Position numbers and translations under genes: made by a program. From Nyssa sinensis (taxonomy: Eukaryota > Streptophyta > Magnoliopsida > Cornales > Nyssaceae), in the NCBI GenBank assembly GCA_008638375.1, contig CM018043.1:39693396-39757395 (forward strand): a stretch of 64,000 bases of DNA. The letters are read 5' to 3'. The notes below the pieces were generated by a model that had not been told where the DNA came from, searched no databases, and worked only from the letters and a program-made list of their open reading frames with translations. Below, one piece after another: positions 1 through 9,658 of this stretch. Positions within the stretch are counted from its first letter, which is position 1, and each line of letters begins with the position of its first letter.

Positions 1-1129
1 GAGTTATTCAACTCCGGCCAATTCTCTGGCCAAGTTTCATTTTCCATTTTCGTGACTGTGTACTCATTGTTTTAATTCCAAACTGTTTCTAACTTATTCC
101 TGTGTAATAGAGGATCAGTTCCTCATTATAAAAACCAAGTTTTAACACGTCAAAAGCATGAAACCCGAAATTATTCTTAACCTGCAACTAAGAATTTCTC
201 TCTCGGTTCTACACCATTTAACCTGATTCTTTTTGCAATATTTTTCTACTTTCATCCTCTTCAAGACCCTAGCTTTAGATCAAGATATCATGCTTTAAAT
301 TATAAAAACAGAAACGCGATTACTTACCTGGGTTTTCTTGTTTGCTCACGGTGCCCCTTCCGAATCTCTCTGTTTCTGAATCAATCTTTCTCTCTTCTTC
401 TCCCCTTCAGTTCCTGACCTTTCCTTTGATTTCCATTTTTCCCGAGAGTGAGAGATCACATGCATATAATGGTTTTTCCTTCTCTCTCTCTCTCTCTCTC
501 TAGTCAGACTTAACCATGCCCTGAGATCTCCTTACACACTCCAACACCCACTTTCTGCCACTACCACTCTCCATTGAGTGTTATACACTCAACTTATTAC
601 ACACACACGTACAACCGTACACACACACACACACCTTTTGATACATATATATATATATATCTTCACCCACTGACACACACTTGCACGGCTGGTAACAACC
701 CACTTGCCCATTTTCTTTTCTTTCCCTTTTTTGTTTTCATTTAATATACACATATATATATGGTATAATACATTATATAATATATATATACATGTATAAC
801 TCATGATTATACATATTTTATACATACCTATATGCCCATACATATACGTATATACTAAACTCTGGGCACGTATGCATACACTAATTTTTGGTATACTACG
901 TGTCTGTGAAACATGGGCATGCATGGAAATACGTGCGTGCACGGTTTACGATACAATGTCCTTAGGTGCTCAGGTGTTGCCCGGCACGGGTTATACATTT
1001 CAATCATTTACAGTTTCCAGTCATTCATTTCCATGAAAATACCATGATATACATATCTTACCGTTCAAGTTACATATTTTAACCGACCTACCTCGGTATA
1101 CGTGATGTATCCCGGGTCGGGATATTACA
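1..1129 (-). mobile_element. Family B LTR (B4), truncated by window start
   Basis: This is the 5' part of a long LTR in minus orientation. Its right edge reads ...GTCGGGATATTACA, the reverse complement of the TGTAATATCCC start shared by the other family B copies. The last 250 bp closely match the right end of the solo LTR at 19609-22949. It contains a CT run (about 480-502), CA runs and AT runs, and no credible gene. The bases after it (ATATA) could be one arm of a target duplication, but the other arm is outside the window. Confidence 0.8.
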
Positions 1130-1321
1130 ATATAGTTGAGTTGCATTCCCGAGATAAAAAGGTTTTAAATTCCGCTGTTCTGACCCTACATTTGGAGTGC
1201 AATTTATCGTACGGTTCAGAACTTTGCCTTTGGTTGGTCGCATTGTTAGTTGGAGACTGACAAGGCGGTTAACTGGCATCACATCTTTCGCATCTGCGTA
1301 GGGTAGGGTGCGGGATGTGAC
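1130..1321 (+). mobile_element. 3' end of a family C LTR, interrupted by B4
   Basis: This stretch matches the last ~190 bp of the family C solo LTR (24050-24241) and ends in the same GCGGGATGTGACA terminus. B4 lies directly upstream, so the start of this LTR is beyond the left edge. The following bases change to unrelated sequence, as expected where an LTR ends. Confidence 0.75.
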
Positions 1322-2034
1322 AGGCTTCTTCAACCTATTCCCGACAGAGACCATTTTCAATTGGTATAGGCAATTCAAAACCCATAGCCCCAAATCCACC
1401 TAACATCAGCTACTGCTTTCGGCTGAATCAGATTTTTCCCAAACATCTGCTAACACACCCAATTCTTTTGAGGATCCAAGCCGAAACCCGAACTTTCAGG
1501 TTCCTTTGCTCATACACTACATAACCATACACATTTATATACGTATATATATCTCCTCCCCCCCCCCCCCCAATCCACCTGATATCAGCCATAGAGGAAA
1601 TCCTCCAAAATTCCACTTTGCACAACATAAGGCCCAACGTGATTCCCTCTCGCTCCATCGCTACTGCCACTACCACTGCTTCTTTTCTTGCTGCCGGAAT
1701 ATTTCTACTGTTGCTGGTTTCTTTCCTTGAATTGCAGAATTTGTGGCCACCCAAATGCATCACAGAACCCATCCACTACTGCCGCAACATCGTCACGCCC
1801 CCTTATCGCAACTCCAGTAGCAACCCCTGTTCTTAATTGGAAGCGACAATTGGAAGCGGTAGAAACAGAGGAACCCCACAAACTGCAACATCACACACAA
1901 TTCTGAGCCACAAAACCACAACATCCACAATTACAACTGCACGTCCGTCCTTTTGCTGCACCGCTACACACAACACGCACATATATATACATATATCCTG
2001 TTGCACCACTACACTGCTACACCAACACATGTAT
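1322..2034 (-). mobile_element. C-like LTR, minus orientation, left segment
   Basis: This segment and 13738-14807 are inferred to be one C-like LTR in minus orientation, split by the Tat element A1. The parts share CA-rich, CTGCACCGCTACACA-like segments with reverse-complemented family C sequence around 18350-18450. There is a run of C near 1559-1572. ORFs here are low-complexity and overlap in several frames; I see no gene. Confidence 0.5.
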
Positions 2035-2230
2035 ACATATGATGCTGCACTTTTTGACTCGCAACACGTGAGGGCTCCGTGACCTGTAGAACACTCAGAA
2101 AGATGATCAGAGGACCACCGGATTGGCTCCGGCGGTAGCCGCTCCGATGCTTAAGTGAGTAAGGGAATTGAAAGACTGTATTGAAAGTCAAAGAATGAGC
2201 CTGAATTCAATAGCGTACCTCTAGGGTTTA

Positions 2231-2237
2231 ATATATA
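2231..2237 (-). promoter_or_regulatory. TATA motif in A1 3' LTR
   Basis: The minus strand reads CCTATATATTAAACCCTAG. The A2 LTRs carry a matching TATAAATT at the same place, so this is the likely core promoter defining the U3/R boundary. The identical motif in the 5' LTR lies near 13297-13303. Confidence 0.6.
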
Positions 2238-2335
2238 GGCCGAAGCTTTCCTAAGTTGATTAGGATTCGACGCCATGAATATAGGGATATGATCATCGGA
2301 GATTGCAGTTACCTTGTGGGCATTGAGTCGTAGAT

Positions 2336-2479
2336 GGAGATAATCATAAATGGTAGTTTCCGTATTGGAGACTGCTTCCTTATCCTCTGCCCGGAATCCG
2401 CTAAGGCGGAGATAATCATAAATGGTTGTTTCCGTATTGGAGACTGTTTCCCTATTCTTTGCTCGGAATCCGCTAAGGC
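2336..2479 (-). repeat. 72-bp tandem duplication in U3 of A1
   Basis: There are two imperfect 72-bp units, each running from GGAGATAATCATAAATGG to ...GCTAAGGC on the plus strand. The duplication is also in the 5' LTR (about 13402-13545). A2 and A3 have a single unit. Confidence 0.85.
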
Positions 2480-2666
2480 GGTGACGAGATCTGAAGCGCT
2501 GGTCTGGACCCTGTGATCAGTTCTGGATATATTTGTTTGGTCACTTCCGACCTTATGTGATGATCTGGATGTCATTGGCTGAGCGAGAATCATGCTAGCT
2601 GAACATAAATCGGACTGTGGTCATACGTGTCAAGTGTTGATTGGCCTGTCTTTTTATGGTATATCA

Positions 2667-2681
2667 GTTACTCCCCCCCCA
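2667..2681 (-). other. A1 polypurine tract
   Basis: The minus strand reads a run of G followed by AGTAAC immediately before the 3' LTR. This is the expected primer for plus-strand DNA synthesis. The same G run, longer, precedes the A2 3' LTR at 42762-42779. Confidence 0.85.
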
Positions 2682-2899
2682 AGTCCTAGTTTGATGTAAG
2701 TAACTAGGGCTAAGAGAGTTATGTGTCTCGCTTTTTCGCCTTCCAAGACAATTGTTGGGGCGCCATTTATTGCGTAGTCGGCGATTAAGTCTTTTCAAGG
2801 TCACAATTATACTGGGCGGACAGTTGGTTTTCTCGAGAGCATCATTGTTCTGAACCGTCATGGCGTTTGGGCTTGGTGGGTCCCTTCTGATACCGTGTT

Positions 2900-2907
2900 T
2901 ATAAATA
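2900..2907 (+). promoter_or_regulatory. TATA box of antisense unit A (A1)
   Basis: TATAAATA lies about 170 bp upstream of the ATG of the antisense three-exon gene. A2 has TTTATAAG at the corresponding place (42558-42567, minus). The downstream GGATGAGATTTT is shared by both copies, so the promoter region is conserved. Confidence 0.6.
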
Positions 2908-3077
2908 CGGGATGAGATTTTTGAAATGACCTTTCCCTCGACATTTTTACTGTGCTAGAAGATTTCATCCGCCATTGTTGGTTCGTGCGACCTTGCAGAA
3001 TACAGATCCCCTAAGTGAAAACAGGTTCGACTGATTTTTCCCCCTCTCTTGCTTCTTTCTTCTTGAGTTTGAGAATA

Positions 3078-4983
3078 ATGTCTGTTCCTTCGGAATCTCG
3101 AATTGTGAATGAGGGAGTAGGAGACCATTCTGAGATGGCTGGTCCGTCTGTTGTAGGAGATGTAGGTAACCCTGCTCTTGAAATTATTGAGGAGAGGCCT
3201 GTTGATCCTCCCCCTAGTCCAGGGGTTAGAATAGTTGATGCTTTCGAAGAGCCCCGAGACAGGGCCGGGGAGACCTCTGGTAGGTCTTCTCATAGAGAAG
3301 AGGGTGAGAGTGCCGTCACTCAAAGCCTTTTGGATGAATGGAGGGTGAAATTTGAATTTCCCCCAAATGTGACTTGCAGAGTTCCAGGACCCATGGACCG
3401 TCCCCAAGATGTTAAAGCCGGGGAGATTTGCGTTTTCCTTGCCTGGTTTGAAATGGGCTTAAGGCTTCCATTGCCGGATTTAGTCAGGCAATTCTTTTGC
3501 TGGTTCAAGCTCTGCCCTGCCGACCTGAATCTCAATAGCTGGCGGCATCTTCTAGGATTTATGGTGCTGGGACATCTGAACAAAGTGGACGTGTCTCTGG
3601 ACTTGATCCGTAGCAATATGGATCTGAAGTTCAAGCAGGCAGAGGGCCTCTATTATATGTCCTTCGAGAAGGGGTTCCGACCCCTGTCTTCCGTTCCTAC
3701 TTCCAACAAGACGTGGAAGAAGTGGTACTTCTTCGTTGGAGGAGGATGGGAGCATAAGGACTTCCAGGCCGGAGAGACCTCATCGTTTCCTTGTGTTACG
3801 GGCCATAGGGGTGAGACTTATTCTCTTGGGTTTGCTTTAGCTTTGCTTATATCCTCAGAACTGACAAACTTGGTATTTTTCATTTCCTTTGTGCAGTCAA
3901 GAGTGCTCGGAAGAGGCCCAAGTTTACTAAGGCTCTGCAGGATCAGTACCGGGCTTTGCTTTCAACTTCTAACCGGGCTCATACTGTTATCGTCACTCCG
4001 GACCAAGTGATGGCCACCCGTAGCGCAGAGTTTAAGAGGAGGCTAGCCTCGAGGTGGGAAGTGCCGAAGCCTCAAGTGGTGGGGGAGTCTTCCTCCCCAG
4101 CTGAGCCTGATGCTCCTTTAGAAGTGAAGAGGAGGAGATTGATCTCTGGTTCCCCTGAGCCCTCCCCTGCCGAGGCTGAGGAAGCCGAGCCTGCCATTCC
4201 TGTATCGGCTGTTCCTCCTGGTCCGAGCAAGAGGTCTAGGAAGGGGAAAGCTCCTGCCGCACCTTCTGAGCCATTTGTTGAGCCGGATTATCAAATTGCC
4301 AAGAAGGCATTTGATCAAATATGGGCTCAGGGCCCACATCGGTACAGAGGGGATAATCCCTCCAAATTGATGACTGAGATGATGACTCTCCAGATGAAGG
4401 TAACTTCTGAAGCCTTTCCTTGGCCTTTTGTTTGCTCATTTGTTTCACTCTAATTTATCTGTCTTGCTTTATACAGAGCATGCATAGTTTAGCTGCTCTG
4501 ATGGTGACCCCCATGGGCCTTGAGGAGGCCGAGAAGCTGAGGACGGAGGTGAACGAGATGAGACTGGAGCTCGGAACAGCCCGTTCCAAAATTCAGTCTG
4601 CTGAAGAGGGTCTGGAGAAAGCTACCACCAGCCTTAAGGTAGCAGAGTCTGAGAGGGATATATTTGCTCAGACGATTGAGAGGCTTGAGGCGGAGTTGGT
4701 TGGTCTCCGTAGTTCCATTGATCAGAGGGTTCAGGAGGCAGTTGGTCAAGCCAAAGCTGAGGCTGAGATGGAATTAAAAGAGGAAGTTGATCAGATGGGT
4801 GATGACCTGATCCTGCTCGGCTTTGAGAATTTCCGAACTAGATTCCAACTTCAGTTCCCGGACTTTGATGTGTCATCAATCGTTCCTCCTGAACCTATCT
4901 CATCTCGTCCTGATCCGGATAAGACTGCTGGGGCTCGTGCCCTTAATTTGGAAGAGGACGCAGGCCCCTCTGGGAAATCTTGA
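3078..4983 (+). CDS. Antisense unit A: three-exon accessory protein of Tat element A1
   Basis: This gene runs opposite to gag-pol. It reads as one protein of about 580 aa if two short GT-AG introns are removed: exons 3078-3810, 3897-4399 and 4477-4983, introns of 86 and 77 bp. Exon lengths sum to a multiple of three and the joined frame stays open. Exon 1 (residues 1-244) holds a helical, tryptophan-rich domain, with RLPLPDLVRQFF near residue 130. It resembles plant proteins catalogued as putative gypsy-type transposon proteins. Exon 2 has basic clusters (KRRR, SKRSRKGK) that could be nuclear signals. Exon 3 is a long coiled coil followed by an acidic end. The ATG at 3078 is preferred over 3015 because the A2 copy aligns from there. 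Function is unknown; the intron edges are inferred from consensus and from matching sites in A2. Confidence 0.8.
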
Positions 4984-5048
4984 GGCTTTATAGGCTTTTG
5001 GTTCTTTTTTTTTTTTTTGATGTAGTGAATATATTTTCCCTTTTGATC

Positions 5049-5054
5049 AATAAG
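5049..5054 (+). terminator. Poly(A)-like signal of antisense unit A (A1)
   Basis: AATAAG lies about 65 bp after the stop codon. A2 has canonical AATAAA at the matching place (40401-40406, minus), supporting a 3' end here. Confidence 0.5.
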
Positions 5055-5680
5055 ATTGACTTTTCTTCAGATTCTGCTTGTATTTTTCCCTCTTGTGAAT
5101 TTTGTTGCAAGTGTGGCTGCTCTGAACCCTTTGTATGTTAGGTCAAACAGTTGCTTTCTAATCTTCAATACTTGTCATTGAATAGTGAATATAGATCTGC
5201 CTTATTAAAATAAGACGAGAAAGTAGATATAGCCAGATAGATAGAGCCTGACAGAGCGGGAGTGGATCTCTGTTGAGCCCTGAGATAGACTGCTCTGAAT
5301 TAAGAGTCTGTGAGGTTAACTGAGCAGCTTGTGCTCGTTATTATGATGCTCGGTATGCTGAGTATTCGGGATTGGGATATATCCGATCTGTTTGGTCTTT
5401 GTTATATGTCTTGACCCGTTATGAAATAGTTAAGACCAGTAGGTCTGAATCTTTGAATTGGGGGTCTATTTACTTTAGACTTTGTTCCCCTTTTTATCGA
5501 TTTGGGAGCTTAAGTACTGGACTGCGGTCTCTGTCTTGAGAATTCTGTACTCTGTCTCTTGGTATATTGAAGAGGCTTATTTAATGCACCGCTTAGTCAT
5601 TCGACCGTCGTTTGGGTTTTCGAGGCCACTCTCTTTTTCACCGTTGCGACGGTTCGGTTGGGTGGCTTTTGGACTTCAAG
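5055..5680. other. Spacer between antisense units A and B (A1)
   Basis: About 630 bp without a convincing gene. The small ORF at 5482-5736 is not supported by A2. The segment leads into the TATA box of unit B and probably includes its upstream promoter. Parts are recognisable in A2 around 39760-40380. Confidence 0.5.
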
Positions 5681-5684
5681 GGTC

Positions 5685-5693
5685 TATATATAT
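5685..5693 (+). promoter_or_regulatory. TATA box of antisense unit B (A1)
   Basis: GGGTCTATATATATGG lies about 100 bp before the unit B ATG pair. A2 keeps GGGTCTATATAAATGG at 39734-39742 (minus), with the surrounding CTTCAAGGGTC also conserved. Confidence 0.6.
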
Positions 5694-5791
5694 GGAAACG
5701 GGGCATACGGTTGCGCTCAACCCTTTTGCTCCCTAATTTGTTTGTGAGAGAAACCTCATATGCTACCGGAGTTTCTCCCATTCGTCCGGAG

Positions 5792-6139
5792 ATGATGGAA
5801 GATTCCTTGCCTGAGTTAGGAATAATGAGCCTGCGGCCGAGAGTTAACCTTCCTCTTTTTTCAGTCTCCAAGGAAGGATTGAAGGAGGCACAAGTCTTCT
5901 TGTTTCCTCTGGCATCCGGTCGAGATTTCTCCGATTGGTGGTGGCCCCTCCCTGATTCAACCGAGGCCTGGAGTGTTGGTGATGAAGACGAAGGTGAATT
6001 GCCTCCCCTTCCTCACACTCTGTCAGAGACCCTTGCTCCAAGTGGCTGGGGTGAAACAGACGGTGTGAAGAAGAAGATTGAAGGTGGGTTACCTTCTCCC
6101 CCATGTGACTTGGCAGAGACCCTTGCTCTATTCTTCTGA
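5792..6139 (+). CDS. Antisense unit B: short unrecognised conserved protein (A1)
   Basis: The ORF encodes 115 aa on the antisense strand of A1, beginning at a Met-Met pair. I do not recognise it. Its first ~75 residues are well conserved in A2 (39206-39631): LPELG, PRVNLPLFSVSKEGLKEAQV, FLFPLASGRD, DWWWPL, STEAWSVGDEDEGELP. The two copies then diverge through a net 4-nt indel. The A1 stop at 6137-6139 lies where A2 has a Trp codon. Shared downstream text in this frame (DDEMAWALLDADWGSG, about 6232-6279) suggests the ancestral protein was longer, or that a splice event is involved. Own TATA box (5685) and AATAAA (6498) argue for a separate transcript. Confidence 0.55.
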   Translation: MMEDSLPELGIMSLRPRVNLPLFSVSKEGLKEAQVFLFPLASGRDFSDWWWPLPDSTEAWSVGDEDEGELPPLPHTLSETLAPSGWGETDGVKKKIEGGLPSPPCDLAETLALFF

Positions 6140-6377
6140 GGAGTCATGCCGATTACAAAGGTGGAGAATGAAAAAGTCTCTTGGGGCCCATGGCCCCCAT
6201 CATCCATTGGTCATGGGACCAGTGATAGTGATGATGAAATGGCCTGGGCACTACTTGATGCAGACTGGGGTTCAGGGTTTCTTCCTTTCAAATGGAGCCG
6301 ATGAAGGCGGTTTTGGAAGTTTTGGATCCTGTGCCCCTTTATCATCCCAGGAGAAGAGCCATTATGTTGCCAAGCAT

Positions 6378-6461
6378 AGCTTCTGTAATAGCTTCTGTAG
6401 TAGCTTCTGTAATAGCTTCTGTAACAGCTTCTGTAATAGCTTCTGTAATAGCTTCTGTAAT
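6378..6461. repeat. 12-bp tandem repeat, 7 units (A1)
   Basis: Seven near-identical units of AGCTTCTGTAAT lie near the 3' end of antisense unit B. A2 has about four related units near 39005-39050. Because the period is a multiple of three, long repeat peptides appear in all frames; I do not treat those as genes. Confidence 0.9.
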
Positions 6462-6497
6462 AGTGTCTTTGTACTGATGTAAATCTTTTGAGTTATG

Positions 6498-6503
6498 AAT
6501 AAA
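6498..6503 (+). terminator. AATAAA poly(A) signal of antisense unit B (A1)
   Basis: Canonical AATAAA follows the 12-bp repeat. A2 has AATAAA at the same place (38957-38962, minus). This puts the unit B transcript at about 0.8 kb. Confidence 0.55.
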
Positions 6504-6790
6504 GTTGAATTTCTTCTTCCCAGATCTGATATTTTCTGTGAATATGCTCTTTTGAAGCTTAAGCGCCTTCTCATGCATTTCTGTTTGTTCTGAAATTAAA
6601 TCAAAAAGCTTAGAAAAATGCCAGAGTCGACGTACTTTACCTTTGGTTGAAACCACAGTACTGGTCTGTTTGGCAGATAAGCCAAATAATATAAGTATCA
6701 GATCCGAGGTGTTCCGATCTCGGAAACTTTAGTTGATAGATGCTCGGAACTTCTGCCTTTGGATAGACTGGATCACAGAATCTGCTAATT

Positions 6791-7288
6791 GACGGTGGAC
6801 CAGGCTCGGAAGGCCTGTGCATTAAAGTAGTCTAGGCTCGGTAGGCCTGCATATTTTATGAGCCGAATATTTAAGATCTGTATAGCATGGACTAGACTCT
6901 GAAGGTCTGTGCACTGTAGATGGACCGAGTGGACACTCGTACATTATGGACCAGGCTCTGTAGGCCTGTGCATTAATAGATGGACCAAGTCATAAGACTT
7001 GTGCATTAATAGATGGACCAGGCTCTGAAGGCCTGTGCATTAATATATGGACCAAGTCATAAGACTCGTGCATTAATAGATGGACCAGGCTCTGAAGGCC
7101 TGTGCATTAATAGATGGACCAAGTCATAAGACTTGTGCATTAATAGATGGACCAAGTCATAAGACTTGTGCATTAATAGATGGACCAGGCTCTGAAGGCC
7201 TGTGCATTTATAGATGGACCAAGTCATAAGACTTGTGCATTAATAGATGGACCAGGCTCTGAAGGCCTGTGCATTTAATAGATGGACC
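6791..7288. repeat. Alternating hairpin tandem array (A1)
   Basis: The array consists of 33-34 bp monomers of two types, mostly alternating. One contains the inverted repeat CAGGC...GCCTG, the other the perfect hairpin CAAGTC-ATAA-GACTTG. Both are bordered by ATGGACC and TGTGCATTAATAG. The array lies between the end of integrase and the poly(A) signal of antisense unit B, where opposing transcripts would meet. A2 carries a diverged but equally organised array (37955-38660). Confidence 0.9.
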
Positions 7289-7321
7289 GTTTTAAGGAAG
7301 TAAAAGAAAAAAAAAAAATCT

Positions 7322-9658
7322 TCATTGATAATACTTCCGCAAGTGTTCTACGTTCCATGGCCTAGGAACAGGTTTCCCAGTCGTGTCTTCAAGCCAGTAA
7401 GTGGTAGGTCGAACGACCTTCGTTACTTTGTAGGGGCCTTCCCAATTTGGTGACAACTTTCCCATAGTGGGATCCTTGGTGTTCTGAAAGACTCTTCTTA
7501 AGACGAAGTCGCCAACTTGAAAGCTGACTGTCTTGAGTCCTATCCTGGATTTATTGACCATTCTTTGTTGGTAGGCTTCCATCCTGATGCTGGCCTGATC
7601 CCTTCTCTCTTCGAGCAAATCCAAGTTCTCCATCAGCTGCTGATCATTGGATTCTTGCTCAAAGGCCTCAGTCCTCAGAGTTGGCATATCGATTTCAACC
7701 GGAATTACTGCTTCTGTCCCATAGGCTAATGAGAAGGGTGTTTCAGAGGTGGGAGTTCTTCTGGTTGTACGGTAGGCCCAAAGGACTCCTGGGAGCTCTT
7801 CTGCCCACTTCCCTTTGGCTTGTTCCAACCTTTTCTTTAACCCATCAAGGATTGTTCGGTTGGTGACCTCTGCCTGCCCATTTGCTTGTGGATGGCCTGG
7901 AGAGGCAAAGTGCTGCCTGATGTTGAGATTTTCGCAGAATGCCTTGAAGCCTTTACCAGTAAATTGTGTCCCATTATCCGAGATAATTACACGTGGTATG
8001 CCAAACCTGCAGACAATATTCTTCCAGGTGAAGCTTTCGACTTCCTTTTCTGTAATATGCGTTAAAGGTTCGGCTTCGGCCCATTTAGAGAAGTAGTCGA
8101 TAGCCACCAGGAGGTACTTCCTGTTTGGAGGTGCTCGTGGTAACGGGCCCACAATGTCCATTCCCCATTGAGCAAAGGGCCAGGGGCTAGGAATCGGGAT
8201 GAGCTCGTGCTGAGGCTGGTGTTGGTACGAGGCGAATCTCTGACATTTGTCACACTTCCGAACATATTCTTTAGCCTGTTTCAGCATGCCGGGCCAGTAG
8301 TAGCCCTGTGATAGAGCTCGGTGGGCTATAGTTCTGCCCCCATTGTGATTCCCGCAAATTCCCTCGTGAATTTCAGCCAAAACATATTGTGACTCGTCTG
8401 GAGCCAAACATTTTAACAGCGGTTGAGAATATGACCTCCTGTAAAGTTTGTTGTTCAAGATCAGGTACCGAGCCGCTCTGATTCGGATTCTCCTGGCTTT
8501 GTTTTTATCCTCTGGGAGGAGCCCGGATCTTAGATACTGGAGGATTGGGGTCATCCAGCTCTGGGACTGTTCATCAACTTGAGCAACTGATGCTCCCTCA
8601 ATGCTGGATCCTGGCTGAAAAGAGATTTTAACGGTGGAGTCTGTTTCAGACTTGAGGCGGGAGGCCATGTTAGCCAGAGCATCTGCTCTGCAGTTCTGAT
8701 TTCTCTCAATCTTCTGGATAGTGAAAGTCTGGAAAGAATGCTTTAAATGGTTCACCAGTTCGGAGTACCGAAGCATCCTGTCATCCTTAATGGCAAACTC
8801 TCCCAAAACTTGGCTTACTACCAGTTGGGAGTCGGAGAAGACATCGAGGTTCTGAGCCTCGCATTCCAGGGCAAGCTTCATCCCTAAGATTAGGGCCTCA
8901 TATTCAGCTTCATTATTAGAAGCTTTAAATCCCAGGCTGACTGCTTTTTCCGATGTAAGTCCATCAGGGGACTGTAGTACCAGTCCTACCCCTGATCCTT
9001 GATCGGTTGACGATCCATCAATATACAGCAGCCAGGTTCCTGTAGTTTCGGCGATTTGTGCTTTGTTCTGCAGTGCCGGGGTGAACTCGGCTACAAAGTC
9101 GGCTAAGGCCTGCCCTTTGATGGAGTTTCGGGGTACATATGCTATGTCAAACTCCCCTAGCTCCACAGACCACTTGACCAATCTTCCCGATACCTCGGGT
9201 TTCCTCAGTATTGACTTTAGAGGATAAGCAGTTGGAATCTCAATTGGATGGGCCTGGAAGTAAGGTCGAAGCTTTCGGGCTGATACGACCAAGGCATAGG
9301 CCAGCTTCTCTACTTCTGGGTATCTTTTTTCCGTATCGAGTAGTGCCCTACTGACGTAGAATATAGGCCTCTGTACTCCTTTGTCCTGTCTGATTAGTGC
9401 GGAACTGACCGCGTTCTCAGAGACTGCTAGGTACAGGAGCAGCTTTTCTCTTTGTACAGGTTTTGACAGGAGCTCTGGAGAGGCTAAGTACTCCTTTAGT
9501 TCTTGGAAGGAATGCTCGCATTCTTCTGTCCATTGCAAAGCCTTGCCGCCCTTTAAAGCTTTGAAGAAAGGTAGGCAGCGATCGGTGGACTTGGATATAA
9601 ATCTGCTCAATGCGGCGACTCTGCCGTTCAGTGCCTGAATCTCCTTTCTGGTCTTTGG
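7322..9658 (-). CDS. pol: A1 RNase H, second RNase H and integrase segment of pol
   Basis: This is the C-terminal part of the polyprotein, in frame with RT but separated from it by a UAG at 9659-9661. Counting from the Met at 9610 (762 aa), residues 1-176 are the RT-linked RNase H. Residues 193-320 are a second RNase H typical of Tat, with D198, E236, D260 and D310. Integrase follows: zinc finger H415-H422-C453-C456, catalytic core D485, D545, E581 with the D,D-35-E spacing, then a C-terminal DNA-binding part ending in HLRKYYQ. It would degrade template RNA and insert the cDNA. All expected catalytic residues are present. Confidence 0.95.
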   Translation of the reverse strand, partial: PKTRKEIQALNGRVAALSRFISKSTDRCLPFFKALKGGKALQWTEECEHSFQELKEYLASPELLSKPVQREKLLLYLAVSENAVSSALIRQDKGVQRPIFYVSRALLDTEKRYPEVEKLAYALVVSARKLRPYFQAHPIEIPTAYPLKSILRKPEVSGRLVKWSVELGEFDIAYVPRNSIKGQALADFVAEFTPALQNKAQIAETTGTWLLYIDGSSTDQGSGVGLVLQSPDGLTSEKAVSLGFKASNNEAEYEALILGMKLALECEAQNLDVFSDSQLVVSQVLGEFAIKDDRMLRYSELVNHLKHSFQTFTIQKIERNQNCRADALANMASRLKSETDSTVKISFQPGSSIEGASVAQVDEQSQSWMTPILQYLRSGLLPEDKNKARRIRIRAARYLILNNKLYRRSYSQPLLKCLAPDESQYVLAEIHEGICGNHNGGRTIAHRALSQGYYWPGMLKQAKEYVRKCDKCQRFASYQHQPQHELIPIPSPWPFAQWGMDIVGPLPRAPPNRKYLLVAIDYFSKWAEAEPLTHITEKEVESFTWKNIVCRFGIPRVIISDNGTQFTGKGFKAFCENLNIRQHFASPGHPQANGQAEVTNRTILDGLKKRLEQAKGKWAEELPGVLWAYRTTRRTPTSETPFSLAYGTEAVIPVEIDMPTLRTEAFEQESNDQQLMENLDLLEERRDQASIRMEAYQQRMVNKSRIGLKTVSFQVGDFVLRRVFQNTKDPTMGKLSPNWEGPYKVTKVVRPTTYWLEDTTGKPVPRPWNVEHLRKYYQ

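Larger units (their letters stand above)
2040..2666 (-). repeat. A1 3' LTR
   Basis: The 627-bp LTR has ends TGATATACC...GCAGCATCA on the minus strand and differs from 13106-13732 by one base near 2496 (G versus T on the plus strand). It contains a 72-bp tandem duplication (2336-2407 and 2408-2479) upstream of the TATA motif, absent from the A2 and A3 LTRs. Confidence 0.96.

Noticed and set aside
6342..6656. Minus-strand ORFs with repeated ITEA peptide near integrase
   Set aside because: Product of the 12-bp repeat; other frames give equally long repeats and A2 does not keep the frame.
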